Positions 34,103 to 43,062 of a stretch of 58,032 nucleotides of DNA are shown piece after piece (within the stretch, counting starts at the first letter, position 1; every line of letters begins with the position of its first letter). The stretch spans positions 1 through 58,032 of the forward strand of contig NZ_BARG01000081.1 in assembly GCF_000376565.1 (NCBI RefSeq), written 5' to 3'. The position numbers were made by a program, and so were the translations under genes. Origin of the DNA: Streptomyces hokutonensis (GTDB lineage Bacteria; Actinomycetota; Actinomycetes; Streptomycetales; Streptomycetaceae). A model generated the notes under the pieces. It searched no databases. It worked only from the letters and a program-made list of their open reading frames with translations, and had not been told where the DNA came from.

Positions 34103-34309
34103 TCAGGCCCGCATCGTCGCGAGCCGGTTCAGCGGCACCTTCCGGTGGTGCGGGTGGGCCGCGCCGGTGCGGAGACCCATCAGCTCCGGGGCGGGCGCCA
34201 GTTCCGGTGCCCGGGCCGCCGGTGCGTGCAGTTCGTACGCCACCCCGAGGGCCAGGCCGAGACCGGCCGCTCCGGTGTCGGTCACCGTGTGCGAAACCTG
34301 CTTGATCAT
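34103..34309 (-). CDS. Small protein of unknown function, 68 aa
   Basis: A 68-residue frame starting at ATG 34309 with GGGAG 6 nt upstream, just after the htrA-type gene in the same orientation. The first 25 residues (IKQVSHTVTDTGAAGLGLALGV) are moderately hydrophobic, then Pro/Ala/His-rich. Its 3' end runs into the repeat region. It could be a real small gene or a chance frame. Confidence 0.5.
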   Translation of the reverse strand: MIKQVSHTVTDTGAAGLGLALGVAYELHAPAARAPELAPAPELMGLRTGAAHPHHRKVPLNRLATMRA

Positions 34310-34344
34310 GACGTACTCCCTACTGGTTGCTGGAAGAGCAGTGC

Positions 34345-35580
34345 TCAGCTGTCGGATCCGCCCGCCCGCAGCGAAGCCAGGTCCGCCTTGACGGTGTTGA
34401 TCGGGATGGCGAAGCCGATGCCGATGCTGCCGGCGTCGGACGACGAGGACGAGGACGAACTCGACGAGTACATCGCGGAGTTGATGCCGATGATGTCGCC
34501 GTTCGCGTCGATGAGGGCACCGCCGGAGTTGCCGGGGTTGAGGGACGCGTCGGTCTGGATGGCCTTGTACGTCGTGGTGGACGAACCGGTGTCGCCGTTG
34601 AACTGCTGGCCGCCGAACTGGAACGGCCACTGGCCGTTGCCGCCGCCGGAACCCTGACTCTGGCTCTCGTCGGTCGAGACGGTCACGTCACGGTTGAGGG
34701 CGGAGACGATGCCGCTGGTGACCGTGCCGGTCAGGCCCTCGGGGGAGCCGATCGCGACGACCGTGTCGCCGACCTGGACGCCGGAGGAGTTGCCGAGGGT
34801 GGCCGCCGTCAGGCCGGAGGCGTTCTCCAGCTTGAGGAGCGCGAGGTCCTTCTTGCTGTCGGTGCCGACGACCTTCGCGGTGTACGACTTGCCGTTGCTC
34901 GTCTTGACCTTGACGGACGTGGCGCCGGAGACGACGTGGTTGTTGGTGATGATCTCGCCGTCGGTGGTGATGATCACGCCCGCGCCGGTGGAGGTGCCGT
35001 TGCTGAGGGTGGCCTCGACCTCGACCACGCTCGGGCTGACGGTCGCGGCGATGGTGGCGACGTCGCCCCGCTTGCTGGAGGGCACGACCGCCGTGGTGGT
35101 GCTGGTGGTGGCGACGGTGTCCTTGCCGGTCAGCTGCTGGAAGGCGTACGCGGTACCGCCGCCGACGGCCGCGGCGACGATCGCCACGGCGGCGAGCAGC
35201 GCGAGCGGACCGCGGGTGCGCTTCTTGGGCTGCGGCGCTTCCGCCTGGACGGGGGTGAGGAGAGCCGTGTCGCCGCCTCCACCGGAACCGCCGCCGTATC
35301 CGTCGGCGCCGAACGCGGCCTGCGGCGCGGGCGAGGGGGCGGGCGCCTGGCCCGGCCACACCGTCGTACCCGGCTCGACGGTGACCGGCTGCTGAGCCGG
35401 CTCAAAAGGCTGAGCGGGCTGAGCGGGCTGAGCGGACTGCGCCGGCTGCGGCTGGTAGGCCGGCGGGGGCGGCCACTCCGGGTTCACGGGGGAAGAGGCG
35501 TGCTGCTGCTGGGGGTACGCCTGCGGCTGGTCGCCCTGGGGGGTCTCGTACTCGCCGCTGCGGCGGAAGCTCTCGGTCAT
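34345..35580 (-). CDS. Membrane-anchored HtrA/DegP-type serine protease without PDZ domain
   Basis: A 411-aa protein. A 115-residue cytoplasmic Gln/Pro-rich N-terminus carries QPAQSAQPAQPAQP repeats, a membrane helix lies at about residues 125-145, and a trypsin-like domain follows. The catalytic triad is His in ITNNHVV, Asp in KKDLALLKL and Ser in NPGNSGGAL. A run of 10 Ser lies before the last strand. The chain ends about where a PDZ domain would begin in PepD/HtrA, so substrate choice must differ. It lies upstream of the MprAB-like pair. Confidence 0.93.
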   Translation of the reverse strand: MTESFRRSGEYETPQGDQPQAYPQQQHASSPVNPEWPPPPAYQPQPAQSAQPAQPAQPFEPAQQPVTVEPGTTVWPGQAPAPSPAPQAAFGADGYGGGSGGGGDTALLTPVQAEAPQPKKRTRGPLALLAAVAIVAAAVGGGTAYAFQQLTGKDTVATTSTTTAVVPSSKRGDVATIAATVSPSVVEVEATLSNGTSTGAGVIITTDGEIITNNHVVSGATSVKVKTSNGKSYTAKVVGTDSKKDLALLKLENASGLTAATLGNSSGVQVGDTVVAIGSPEGLTGTVTSGIVSALNRDVTVSTDESQSQGSGGGNGQWPFQFGGQQFNGDTGSSTTTYKAIQTDASLNPGNSGGALIDANGDIIGINSAMYSSSSSSSSSSDAGSIGIGFAIPINTVKADLASLRAGGSDS

Positions 35581-35947
35581 GGAAAAGAGACTGTCGCGCG
35601 ATCATGAGAGGTACCTGAGTCCCCGCTGAGAAGCCCGACAGAACCTCGTATGCCCGATATAAAGACGCCGGAGGCCCGGAAACTCGGGGAAACGGGAGGT
35701 TGCGGGGGCGTTAGGGCACGGCACGGGGCGGACGAATACTTGTGTGACCCCTGTGCGACAGGTGTGCGAGGTGACAGGCGAGGCCTACGATCTCCGGGCC
35801 GGAGGGGGGCTCCGCGAACAGAGCCGGTACATGCGCCGTGACGGAAAGCATGACGAGAAGCATCACGGAAAGCATGTCGTCGGTCCTGCGTGGTCGCGTC
35901 GTACGCCCTTCTCGGGCCCACTACGACACCCACACCAGGAGTCCCGA
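35581..35947. promoter_or_regulatory. Divergent region between the two protease genes, with 12-bp triplicate
   Basis: It holds promoters for both divergent proteases; TACGAT near 35779-35784 is a possible -10 for the trypsin gene. Three tandem 12-bp units (ACGGAAAGCATG 35841-35852, ACGAGAAGCATC 35853-35864, ACGGAAAGCATG 35865-35876) lie in the trypsin leader. They stay open in the trypsin frame as a His/Lys-rich stretch from ATG 35831, so a longer start is possible. Confidence 0.55.
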
Positions 35948-37705
35948 GTGATACGTGCCCTGCGCGGCCGTCTGAGACGCCCCACCACGGCGTTCCCGGC
36001 CGCCGCCCTCGCGCTGGCGCTGAGCTGCGCCGGCGTTCTCGCGGCCCAGCCCGCCACCGCGGCCGACGGCCCGCCCGGACTGCCGTCCGCCGCGGCCGCC
36101 GCCGCCCAGGCGGGGCTGACCCAGCCCACCGCGTCCGACAAGGAACTGCGCTCCCGCGTCGTCGACGCGGCCAAGACCCAGGCGACCGCCAAGAAGACGG
36201 CGACCAAGTCGCCGTACATCATCGGCGGCACCGAGACCACGATCTCCAGCGCGCCGTGGATGGTCCAGCTCGCCTACTACGACGACACGACCGGCGACGG
36301 CTACTTCTGCGGCGGCACCCTGGTCGCCCCGAACAAGGTCCTCACCGCCGCGCACTGCGTCGCGGGCCTCAACTGGACGAAGAACGGCGCCGTCCTGGCC
36401 GGTGCGACCGGTCTCTACGACGACACGTCCGGCACGGTCGCGGGCGTCGCGCGCCAGTGGAACCACCCGCGCTTCAACGAGACCACCGCGCAGAATGACA
36501 TCGCTGTCCTCACCCTGGACCGCCCCCTGGACCAGCAGACGATGCGGCTGGCCTACCTGAACGACCTCGGGTACGTCACCCCGGGCGCGCAGGCCACGGT
36601 CTACGGCTGGGGCCTGACCTCGGGCACCGGCACCGAGCTCTCCGCGAACCTGAAGAAGGCCACGCTGCCGGTCGTCGACGACGCGACCTGCGACAGCGCG
36701 ATGAAGACGGTCCTCGGGGACGACGAGTTCATCGAGGGCTCGATGTTCTGCGCGGGCACCCCCGCGTCCGGCACCGACGAGGGCACCACCAGCCCCTGCA
36801 ACGGTGACTCCGGCGGTCCGGTGATCGTCGGCAACAAGGTCATCGGCATCGTCTCCTGGGGCGTGGCCGGCTGCACCGCCAAGGGCGCCTACCCGGTCTT
36901 CACCAAGGTCGGCTCGTACGCCTGGGCCGCGCAGCCGCGCATCGACGACACCGACCTGTCCTTCGACGGCCGCGCCGACATAGTGGGCCGTACGCCCTCG
37001 GGCGGTCTGTTCGAGCAGGACAGCAAGGGCACCTCGCTCGCGCAGCGCGCCTACCTCGGCAGCGGCTGGCAGGCGGCGACCTGGGGTCTGCAGGCCGACC
37101 TGGACCGGGACTCGTACCAGGACCTGATCGTCCGCGACAAGACGGACGGCACCCTCTGGCGCGACTACCTGAACCACTCCACGGGCGAGTTCGACTGGAT
37201 GCAGATCACCTCCGTGTGGGGCGGCTACAAGTCGTACGCGATCCCCGGCGACCTGACCGGTGACGCCCGCCCCGACCTGGTCGCGGTGGACGCCGACGGC
37301 TCGGTCTACCTCTACCCGGGCAAGGGCAACGGCCAGTTCTACGGCAAGGTCAAGGTCGTCGACAAGGCGTGGAAGAACGTCAAGATCTTCGGCCACGGCG
37401 ACCTGACCGGGGACGGCCGCGCCGACCTCCTGGTCCGCAACTCCTCCGGTGTCCTGTACCTGTACGCGGGCACCCAGGTCGAGAAGGCCCCGTGGAAGGC
37501 CCGCGTCCAGGCCCGTACCGGCTGGAACTTCACCTCGTACGTCTCCAACGGCGACGTCACGGGCGACGGCATCGCGGATGTGATCACCCGCGACTCGGGC
37601 GGCACGCTGTGGCTCTACCCGGGCACCAACAAGGCGACGACCGCGCTCTTCGGGACGCGGATCAAGCTGGGTACCGGCTACAACCAGTACAACCTGCTGT
37701 TCTGA
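35948..37705 (+). CDS. Secreted trypsin-like protease with C-terminal FG-GAP repeats
   Basis: A 585-aa exported protease. The signal peptide follows basic LRGRLRRP and ends near ATAAD, then a propeptide up to SPYIIGGTE, where activation cleavage is expected. S1 triad: His in LTAAHCV, Asp in QNDIAVL, Ser in CNGDSGGP. From about residue 335, five FG-GAP/VCBS-like repeats (for example LTGDGRADLLVRNSSG) would build a propeller that binds Ca2+ or a polymer. GTG 35948 has CAGGAG upstream. It converges with the LacI gene across a hairpin. Confidence 0.93.
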   Translation: MIRALRGRLRRPTTAFPAAALALALSCAGVLAAQPATAADGPPGLPSAAAAAAQAGLTQPTASDKELRSRVVDAAKTQATAKKTATKSPYIIGGTETTISSAPWMVQLAYYDDTTGDGYFCGGTLVAPNKVLTAAHCVAGLNWTKNGAVLAGATGLYDDTSGTVAGVARQWNHPRFNETTAQNDIAVLTLDRPLDQQTMRLAYLNDLGYVTPGAQATVYGWGLTSGTGTELSANLKKATLPVVDDATCDSAMKTVLGDDEFIEGSMFCAGTPASGTDEGTTSPCNGDSGGPVIVGNKVIGIVSWGVAGCTAKGAYPVFTKVGSYAWAAQPRIDDTDLSFDGRADIVGRTPSGGLFEQDSKGTSLAQRAYLGSGWQAATWGLQADLDRDSYQDLIVRDKTDGTLWRDYLNHSTGEFDWMQITSVWGGYKSYAIPGDLTGDARPDLVAVDADGSVYLYPGKGNGQFYGKVKVVDKAWKNVKIFGHGDLTGDGRADLLVRNSSGVLYLYAGTQVEKAPWKARVQARTGWNFTSYVSNGDVTGDGIADVITRDSGGTLWLYPGTNKATTALFGTRIKLGTGYNQYNLLF

Positions 37706-37720
37706 TCGGAAAACCGTGAA

Positions 37721-37760
37721 CCGGCGGTCCGGTCAGGCTTCGCAGCCGCAGGACCGCCGG
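37721..37760. terminator. Hairpin between convergent trypsin and LacI genes
   Basis: CCGGCGGTCC (37721-37730) and GGACCGCCGG (37751-37760) pair perfectly over 10 bp with a 20-nt loop that includes the end of the LacI coding region. Confidence 0.6.
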
Positions 37761-38758
37761 GTCACCAGGCGGGAGGGGAACACCTTCAGCCGCTCGCGAC
37801 GGGAGCCCGCGACCCGCAGCCCGTCGTCGAGCACGAGGTCCACGGCCGCCCTGGCCATCGCCGGACGGTCGGATGCGATCGTCGTCATCGGCGGATCGGC
37901 GAGGGCGGCTTCCTTGATGTCGTCGAAGCCGATCACGCCGAGTTCGCGCGGTACGTCGATCCGCAGCTCGCGGGCGGCCCGCAGCAGGCCGATCGCCTGG
38001 TCGTCGGTGGAGCAGAAGATCGCGGGCGGCCGCCGGGGCCCGGAGAGGATCCCGAGGGCGACCTGGTAGGCGTCGTAGCGGTTGTACGGCGCCTCGAAGA
38101 GCCGGTCCTCGGTCGGCAGGCCGGCCTCGGTCATCGCGCGCCGCCAGCCCTCGACGTGGTCGGAGACCGGGTCGCCGACGGCCGGCGTCTCCGCCGTACC
38201 GCCCATACAGGCGACGTACTCGTAGCCGTGCTCCAGGAGGTGGCGTACGGCGAGCTGGGCGCCGCCGAGGTCGTCCGTGACGACGGCTACGTCGTCGATC
38301 GCCTCGGGGCGTTCGTGCAGCAGGACCACGCGGGCGTCCCAGGCCTCGATCTCGGCGGCGGCGAGGTCGTTCAGCGCGTGGCTGACGAGGATCAGGCCGG
38401 AGACGCGCATGCCGAGGAAGGCGCGCAGATAGTGGACCTCGCGCTCGGCGACGTAGTCGGAGTTGCCGACCAGCACCATCTTTCCGCGCTCGGACGCGGC
38501 CTGTTCGACCGCGTGCGCCATCTCCCCGAAGAAGGGCTGGCGCGCGTCCGGCACGATCAGGCCTATGAGGTCCGTGCGCCGGGACGCCATGGCCTGGGCC
38601 ACCCGGTCCGGTCGGTACCCCAGTTCCTTGATCGCGGCGAGGACACGCTCGCGCGTGGCCGGGGCAACCGGCCGGGGTCCGTTGTTGATGACGTAGCTGA
38701 CGACGGCAGTCGACGTCCCTGCCAGTCGCGCTACATCATCCCGAGTCACCTTGGCCAC
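37733..38758 (-). CDS. LacI-family transcriptional regulator
   Basis: A 341-aa repressor. The helix-turn-helix and hinge occupy residues 4-60 (VTRDDVARLAGTSTAVVSYVINNGPRPV), and a periplasmic-binding-like sensor domain follows (LIGLIVPDARQPFFGEM to GVIGFDDIKEAALADPP). The C-terminus RRSCGCEA carries two Cys. It starts at GTG 38758. No sugar operon is adjacent, so its targets are distant or regulatory. It lies downstream of glnR in the same direction, separated by a strong terminator. Confidence 0.93.
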   Translation of the reverse strand: MAKVTRDDVARLAGTSTAVVSYVINNGPRPVAPATRERVLAAIKELGYRPDRVAQAMASRRTDLIGLIVPDARQPFFGEMAHAVEQAASERGKMVLVGNSDYVAEREVHYLRAFLGMRVSGLILVSHALNDLAAAEIEAWDARVVLLHERPEAIDDVAVVTDDLGGAQLAVRHLLEHGYEYVACMGGTAETPAVGDPVSDHVEGWRRAMTEAGLPTEDRLFEAPYNRYDAYQVALGILSGPRRPPAIFCSTDDQAIGLLRAARELRIDVPRELGVIGFDDIKEAALADPPMTTIASDRPAMARAAVDLVLDDGLRVAGSRRERLKVFPSRLVTRRSCGCEA

Positions 38759-38807
38759 GCGCGGAGTCTACGCGGATTGACCGGCTCTGGGCAGGGCGTT
38801 TCGAAGC

Positions 38808-38852
38808 TTCTCGTCGCTTCCGCACAGCATCTCCGTGCGGAAGCGACGAGAA
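38808..38852 (-). terminator. Terminator of glnR
   Basis: TTCTCGTCGCTTCCGCAC (38808-38825) and its exact 18-nt complement (38835-38852) enclose a 9-nt loop, 45 bp past the glnR stop. A third partial copy, GTGCGGAAGCGA, lies at 38866-38877 and could compete for the same arm. Confidence 0.9.
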
Positions 38853-38896
38853 CCGACGAGTAGCCGTGCGGAAGCGATGCCCCGCCCGGACGCGGG

Positions 38897-39697
38897 TTAA
38901 GCCTGTGCCGGGATCTCGGCCGCGTCCAGGGCGGCCGAGTCGGCCGTCTCGTCCGCATCCTCCGGCTTTGCACCTGCGAGAGCGGCGCTCGCCTTGAGCT
39001 TCGCCTCCTCGCCGCCCCGGTCGCCCTTCTCCGGGGTCACGAATCGATAACCGACGTTCCGGACGGTCCCGATCAGCGACTCGTGCTCGGGGCCGAGCTT
39101 GGCGCGCAGGCGTCGTACGTGGACGTCGACCGTGCGGGTGCCGCCGAAGTAGTCGTAGCCCCAGACCTCCTGCAGCAGCTGGGCGCGCGTGAAGACGCGG
39201 CCCGGGTGCTGGGCGAGGTACTTGAGGAGCTCGAACTCCTTGAAGGTCAGGTCGAGGACCCGGCCCTTGAGCTTGGCGGAGTACGTCGCCTCGTCCACGG
39301 AGAGGTCGCCGTTGCGGATCTCCATGGGGGAGTCGTCGTTGACGATCTGCTGGCGGCCCATGGCGAGCCGCAGCCGCGCCTCGACCTCGGCCGGGCCGGC
39401 CGTGTCGAGGAGCACGTCGTCGATGCCCCAGTCGGCGGTGACGGCGGCGAGGCCGCCCTCGGTGACGACGAGGATGAGCGGGCATCCCGGTCCGGTGGAG
39501 CGGAGGAGCTGACACAGGCTGCGCACCTGAGGCAGATCCCGGCGGCCGTCGATGAGGATGACGTCGGCACCGGGGGTGTCGACGAGAGCGGGGCCTTCCG
39601 CCGGTGCCACGCGCACGTTGTGCAGCAGCAGGCCGAGGGCCGGAAGCACCTCCGTAGACGGCTGGAGGGCATTGGTCAGGAGCAGCAGAGAACTCAT
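38897..39697 (-). CDS. glnR: Global nitrogen regulator GlnR
   Basis: A 266-aa orphan OmpR-type regulator that controls glutamine synthetase, ammonium and nitrate genes in actinomycetes. The N-terminal receiver-like domain (SSLLLLTNALQPSTEVLPALGLLLHNV) is atypical and lacks the usual acidic pocket; the retained Asp is in VILIDGRRDLP. The winged helix has DLTFKEFELLKYLAQHPGRVFTR and GGTRTVDVHVRRLRAKLG. A 40-residue acidic Ala-rich tail follows. ATG 39697 gives the usual family length. It stands alone and diverges from a hydrolase gene. Confidence 0.96.
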   Translation of the reverse strand: MSSLLLLTNALQPSTEVLPALGLLLHNVRVAPAEGPALVDTPGADVILIDGRRDLPQVRSLCQLLRSTGPGCPLILVVTEGGLAAVTADWGIDDVLLDTAGPAEVEARLRLAMGRQQIVNDDSPMEIRNGDLSVDEATYSAKLKGRVLDLTFKEFELLKYLAQHPGRVFTRAQLLQEVWGYDYFGGTRTVDVHVRRLRAKLGPEHESLIGTVRNVGYRFVTPEKGDRGGEEAKLKASAALAGAKPEDADETADSAALDAAEIPAQA

Positions 39698-39890
39698 AAG
39701 TCTGGTTCCTCCTCGGTCCCTGCGAGGACGTGTGTCGTGCGGCACAGCGTTTGCGGTCCCGGGGGCCCTGTACGACCTGCGGCCACCTGTGGTTTCCCGT
39801 GGTGTCCCGCTTCGTATACAACGCTCCTGGAAGCACAAAAGGACCCGGGGGCTTCGCTGCCCGAGTCCTCTGTCGAGCAGAATAGCCCAC

Positions 39891-40775
39891 ATGAGCGCTG
39901 GTACGGCAGGTCATGTGGCACGATCCACCGTTCGTCCGAACTCTGAGACGATCAGACGCACACCTTTGCGGACGTTTCTGCACACCGACGACGGGGTGAC
40001 GATCGATTCCGTATACGACCCGGCGGTGGCCGTATACGACGCCTCCCCGCCACCTTCCGGTGACCTGGTGTTCGTCGTCGCGCACGGTTTCACGGGCGAC
40101 GTGGACAAGCCGCACGTACGCCGGGTGGTCGAGGCGTTCGCCCAGTACGGGGCCGTGGTCACGTTCTCGTTCCGGGGCCACGGAAGGTCCGGCGGACGCT
40201 CCACCGTCGGCGACCGCGAGGTCCTCGATCTGGCCGCGGCGGTCGCCTGGGCGCGCGAGCAGGGGCACACGCGCGTGGTCACCGTCGGCTTCTCGATGGG
40301 CGGTTCGGTGGTGCTGCGGCACGCGGCGCTCTACGGCCCGGAGGGTGAAGCGGACGGTCAGGGGCGCAGGGGGCGCACAGAAGCGCACACGGACGCGGTG
40401 GTTTCGGTGAGTGCGCCGGCCCGCTGGTACTACCGGGGCACCGCCCCCATGCGGAAGCTCCACTGGCTGGTGACCCGCCCCGAGGGCCGCCTGGTGGGCC
40501 GCCTCGGCCTCAAGACCCGTATCGAGCACAGCGGTTGGGATCCGGTCCCGCTCTCCCCGGTCGAGGCGGTCCCCCGCATCGCGCCGACCCCGCTCCTCGT
40601 CGTGCACGGCGAGATCGACGGCTACTTCCCCCTCGACCACCCCCGCATGCTGGCCGAAGCCGCCGGTGACCACGCCGAACTCTGGCTGGAGCCCGGCATG
40701 GGCCACGCCGAGCACGCGGCGAGCGACGACCTCCTCGCCCGCATCGGGCGCTGGGCCGGTTCACAGGAGAGCTAG
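39891..40775 (+). CDS. Alpha/beta hydrolase
   Basis: A 294-aa cytoplasmic hydrolase. Oxyanion region VAHGFTGD near residue 66 and FSFRGHGRSGG come first. The nucleophile is Ser in VGFSMGGS near residue 142, acid Asp near HGEIDGYFP, and the catalytic His lies in GMGHAEHA close to the C-terminus. The substrate is unknown (esterase or lipase type). ATG 39891 starts shortly after the glnR promoter region. The moaD-like gene starts 37 bp downstream. Confidence 0.88.
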   Translation: MSAGTAGHVARSTVRPNSETIRRTPLRTFLHTDDGVTIDSVYDPAVAVYDASPPPSGDLVFVVAHGFTGDVDKPHVRRVVEAFAQYGAVVTFSFRGHGRSGGRSTVGDREVLDLAAAVAWAREQGHTRVVTVGFSMGGSVVLRHAALYGPEGEADGQGRRGRTEAHTDAVVSVSAPARWYYRGTAPMRKLHWLVTRPEGRLVGRLGLKTRIEHSGWDPVPLSPVEAVPRIAPTPLLVVHGEIDGYFPLDHPRMLAEAAGDHAELWLEPGMGHAEHAASDDLLARIGRWAGSQES

Positions 40776-40812
40776 CCTGACGGTTGCAGCCCCCGATCGA
40801 TTGAGGAAGCGG

Positions 40813-41067
40813 ATGCCAAAGGTCACGGTGCGCTACTGGGCCGCCGCGAAGGCCGCGGCCGGGATCGCCGAGGAGCCGTTCGACGCGGCCACCCTCGCCG
40901 AGGCCCTCGCCGAGGTGCGCGAGCGACACCCCGGGGAACTCGCCCGCGTACTGCTGCGATGCTCCTTCCTCGTCGACGGTGACCCCGTGGGCACCCGCGG
41001 GCATGAGACGGTACGGCTGGCCGAGGGCGGCACGGTCGAGGTGCTCCCGCCGTTCGCAGGAGGATGA
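40813..41067 (+). CDS. MoaD/ThiS-family sulfur carrier
   Basis: An 84-aa ubiquitin-like protein ending in PPFAGG. The C-terminal Gly-Gly is the site activated to thiocarboxylate in MoaD-type sulfur carriers. Core phrases VTVRYWAAAKAAAGI and VDGDPV fit the MoaD fold. GAGGAAG lies before ATG 40813. Its stop overlaps the start of the following membrane protein (ATGA). No molybdopterin synthase subunit is adjacent, so the receiving pathway is open. Confidence 0.92.
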   Translation: MPKVTVRYWAAAKAAAGIAEEPFDAATLAEALAEVRERHPGELARVLLRCSFLVDGDPVGTRGHETVRLAEGGTVEVLPPFAGG

Positions 41068-42191
41068 GCGCACCGATGAGCAACCAGCCGTACGAGGGCT
41101 ATGGCGAGGGCTACGACCCCTACGCCCAGCAGCAACAGCCGCAGCAGGCCCAGCAACAGCAGGCGCAGGCCTGGCCCGGACAGCAGCAGGCCTATGAAGA
41201 CCCGCAGGCCGCGCAGCAGTACACCCAGCAGTGGCAGGGCCAGACCTGGGACACCCAGGTCCAGCAGTCCAGACCCTCCGCGTCCGACCTGGCGTACTTC
41301 CCGCCGCAGAACTACCAGGCGCCGACGCCGAGTTACGACGCCTACGCGCAGGCTCCCGTGACCGCGCCCCCGGCTCCCCCCGCCGCGGACGAGGCGGTCG
41401 GCTACGGCCCGCCCTCCCTCGCCGGGAACGCCCGCATCACCGACGCCCAGCGGGCCCGCCTGGAGGGCCGCTCGCCGATCATCGAACCCGGGATGCAGCC
41501 GGCCGGCCTCACCGCCCTCCTGGCGCTCCTCCTCTCCGTCACCGCGCAGATCGGCTCGTACGCCCTCGTCGTACCGCTCGTCGTGCTCCAGGCGGTGACG
41601 GCGGCGGGCTGGTTCCGGCTGAACGGGATGTGGCCCGCCCGGCAGGGCATCGCGCTGGCCTTCGCGGGCGCGCTCGTCGCGGACGTGGCGCTGCTGGCGG
41701 CCGGCCGGGACAACGGCCCGGCCGCGATCCTCGGCACCCTGGGCGTCTGGGTCCTGCTCTCCCTCGTGATGCAGCTGCGCTCGCACGCCGACCCGGACAC
41801 CCGGATCACCAGCCTGATGGCGACGGTCGCCTCGGCGGCCCTGGCCATCGTCGCGACCGGCCATCTCGCGGCCGACCCGGACGCGGTCACCGTCGGCGCG
41901 GCCGCCGTGGCGGTCGCGATCCTGGCCCGCGCGCTGCCGCTGCCGACCGTGGCCTCGGTGGTCGTCTCCCTGCTCGCCGCCGCCGGCGCGGGCATCGCGG
42001 TCGGCGGGATGACCGGTCTCGGCGCGAAGGGCGCGCTGCTCGGCGCGGTCGCGGCCGGCTGCGCGCTGATCGGACACCGGGTGGCGAGCTACGACTACCC
42101 GTCCCGCTTCGTCCACTTCACGGCCGGTGTGGCCCTCCCGCTCGCCGCGGCGGCCCCGGCGGTCTACGTCCTGGGGCGCGCGCTGGCGTAG
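41064..42191 (+). CDS. Integral membrane protein with Gln-rich cytoplasmic N-terminus
   Basis: A 375-aa protein. Residues 1-135 are disordered and rich in Gln, Tyr and Pro (repeated QQQ and QAQ). About seven or eight tightly packed membrane helices cover residues 145-372. No enzyme motif. It is translationally coupled to the MoaD-like gene. Streptomyces genomes have a conserved protein of this form here, of unknown function. Confidence 0.8.
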   Translation: MSAPMSNQPYEGYGEGYDPYAQQQQPQQAQQQQAQAWPGQQQAYEDPQAAQQYTQQWQGQTWDTQVQQSRPSASDLAYFPPQNYQAPTPSYDAYAQAPVTAPPAPPAADEAVGYGPPSLAGNARITDAQRARLEGRSPIIEPGMQPAGLTALLALLLSVTAQIGSYALVVPLVVLQAVTAAGWFRLNGMWPARQGIALAFAGALVADVALLAAGRDNGPAAILGTLGVWVLLSLVMQLRSHADPDTRITSLMATVASAALAIVATGHLAADPDAVTVGAAAVAVAILARALPLPTVASVVVSLLAAAGAGIAVGGMTGLGAKGALLGAVAAGCALIGHRVASYDYPSRFVHFTAGVALPLAAAAPAVYVLGRALA

Positions 42192-42321
42192 GCACGCCGC
42201 TTGTCACAGGTGATCGACAATTTCCTGCTGCACGCATCTCGCGGGACTACGCTCGCGATTCGCGGCCACACGGTCGTTGCACCGCTTTCGTCGACGACCG
42301 CCAGGTGGGGGAACACCGTAA

Positions 42322-43062
42322 ATGCGTGGGCTACGAATACTTCTGACCGTCGTGGTGATTCTGGGCGTCCTGTTCGTGGTCGTGGACCGGGTCGCGGTCT
42401 ACTTCGCGCAGGACGAGGCGGCGGGCAAGGTCCAGACGAGCGAGAACCTCGCCTCCGCCCCCGACGTCTCCATCAAGGGCTTCCCCTTCCTGACCCAGGT
42501 CGCCTCGGGTGAGCTGGACGACGTTGCGCTCACCATCAAGACCTACGAGGCGACGACGGCGAACACGACCGGCAGCGGCACCTCCACGATCCGGATCGAC
42601 GACCTCAAGGCCGACATGAAGGACGTCAAGTTCTCCAACGGCTACAGCTCGGCGACCGCGGCCAGCGCGACCGGCTCCGCGAGCATCGCCTACGACCAGC
42701 TGCTCAAGGCCGCCAAGTCCGAGCCGACGAACATCCTCACCGGGGTCGACGCCCAGGTCGTCGGCCTCTCCGACGGCGGCAACGGCAAGATCAAGGTCGA
42801 CGTCAAGGTCTCGGCCCTGGGCCAGGAGACGACGTACCCGGTGCTCAGCACGGTCACCGTCGACGGCGACACCGTGAAGGTGCACGCCGACAACCTGCCC
42901 AAGCTGGTCGTCGACCTCGCCGACTCCCGGATCCGCTCCATCACCGACTTCCAGCAGACGATCGACCAGCTGCCGGGCGGGGTGAAGCTGGCCAGTGTGC
43001 AGGCCGCGAAGAACGGTGTGGAGATAAAGGTGAAGGGTTCGAACGTCCGGCTGGCCGGGTAG
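42322..43062 (+). CDS. Secreted or membrane-anchored DUF2993 protein
   Basis: A 246-aa protein with an N-terminal membrane helix (LRILLTVVVILGVLFVVVD). It then has the DUF2993 (LmeA-like) domain typified by ISIKGFPFLTQV-like VSIKGFPFLTQVASGELDDV and RIDDLKADMKDVKFSN. Members bind phospholipid and in mycobacteria help lipoglycan assembly. GGGGGAA lies upstream of ATG 42322. It precedes the sulfur genes but has its own promoter gap of about 130 bp. Confidence 0.88.
   Translation: MRGLRILLTVVVILGVLFVVVDRVAVYFAQDEAAGKVQTSENLASAPDVSIKGFPFLTQVASGELDDVALTIKTYEATTANTTGSGTSTIRIDDLKADMKDVKFSNGYSSATAASATGSASIAYDQLLKAAKSEPTNILTGVDAQVVGLSDGGNGKIKVDVKVSALGQETTYPVLSTVTVDGDTVKVHADNLPKLVVDLADSRIRSITDFQQTIDQLPGGVKLASVQAAKNGVEIKVKGSNVRLAG

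Noticed and set aside
38736..40715. 659-codon minus-strand frame across glnR and the hydrolase
   Set aside because: It is in a different frame from glnR and antisense to a complete alpha/beta hydrolase; its composition is Arg/Ala/Pro shadow-like.
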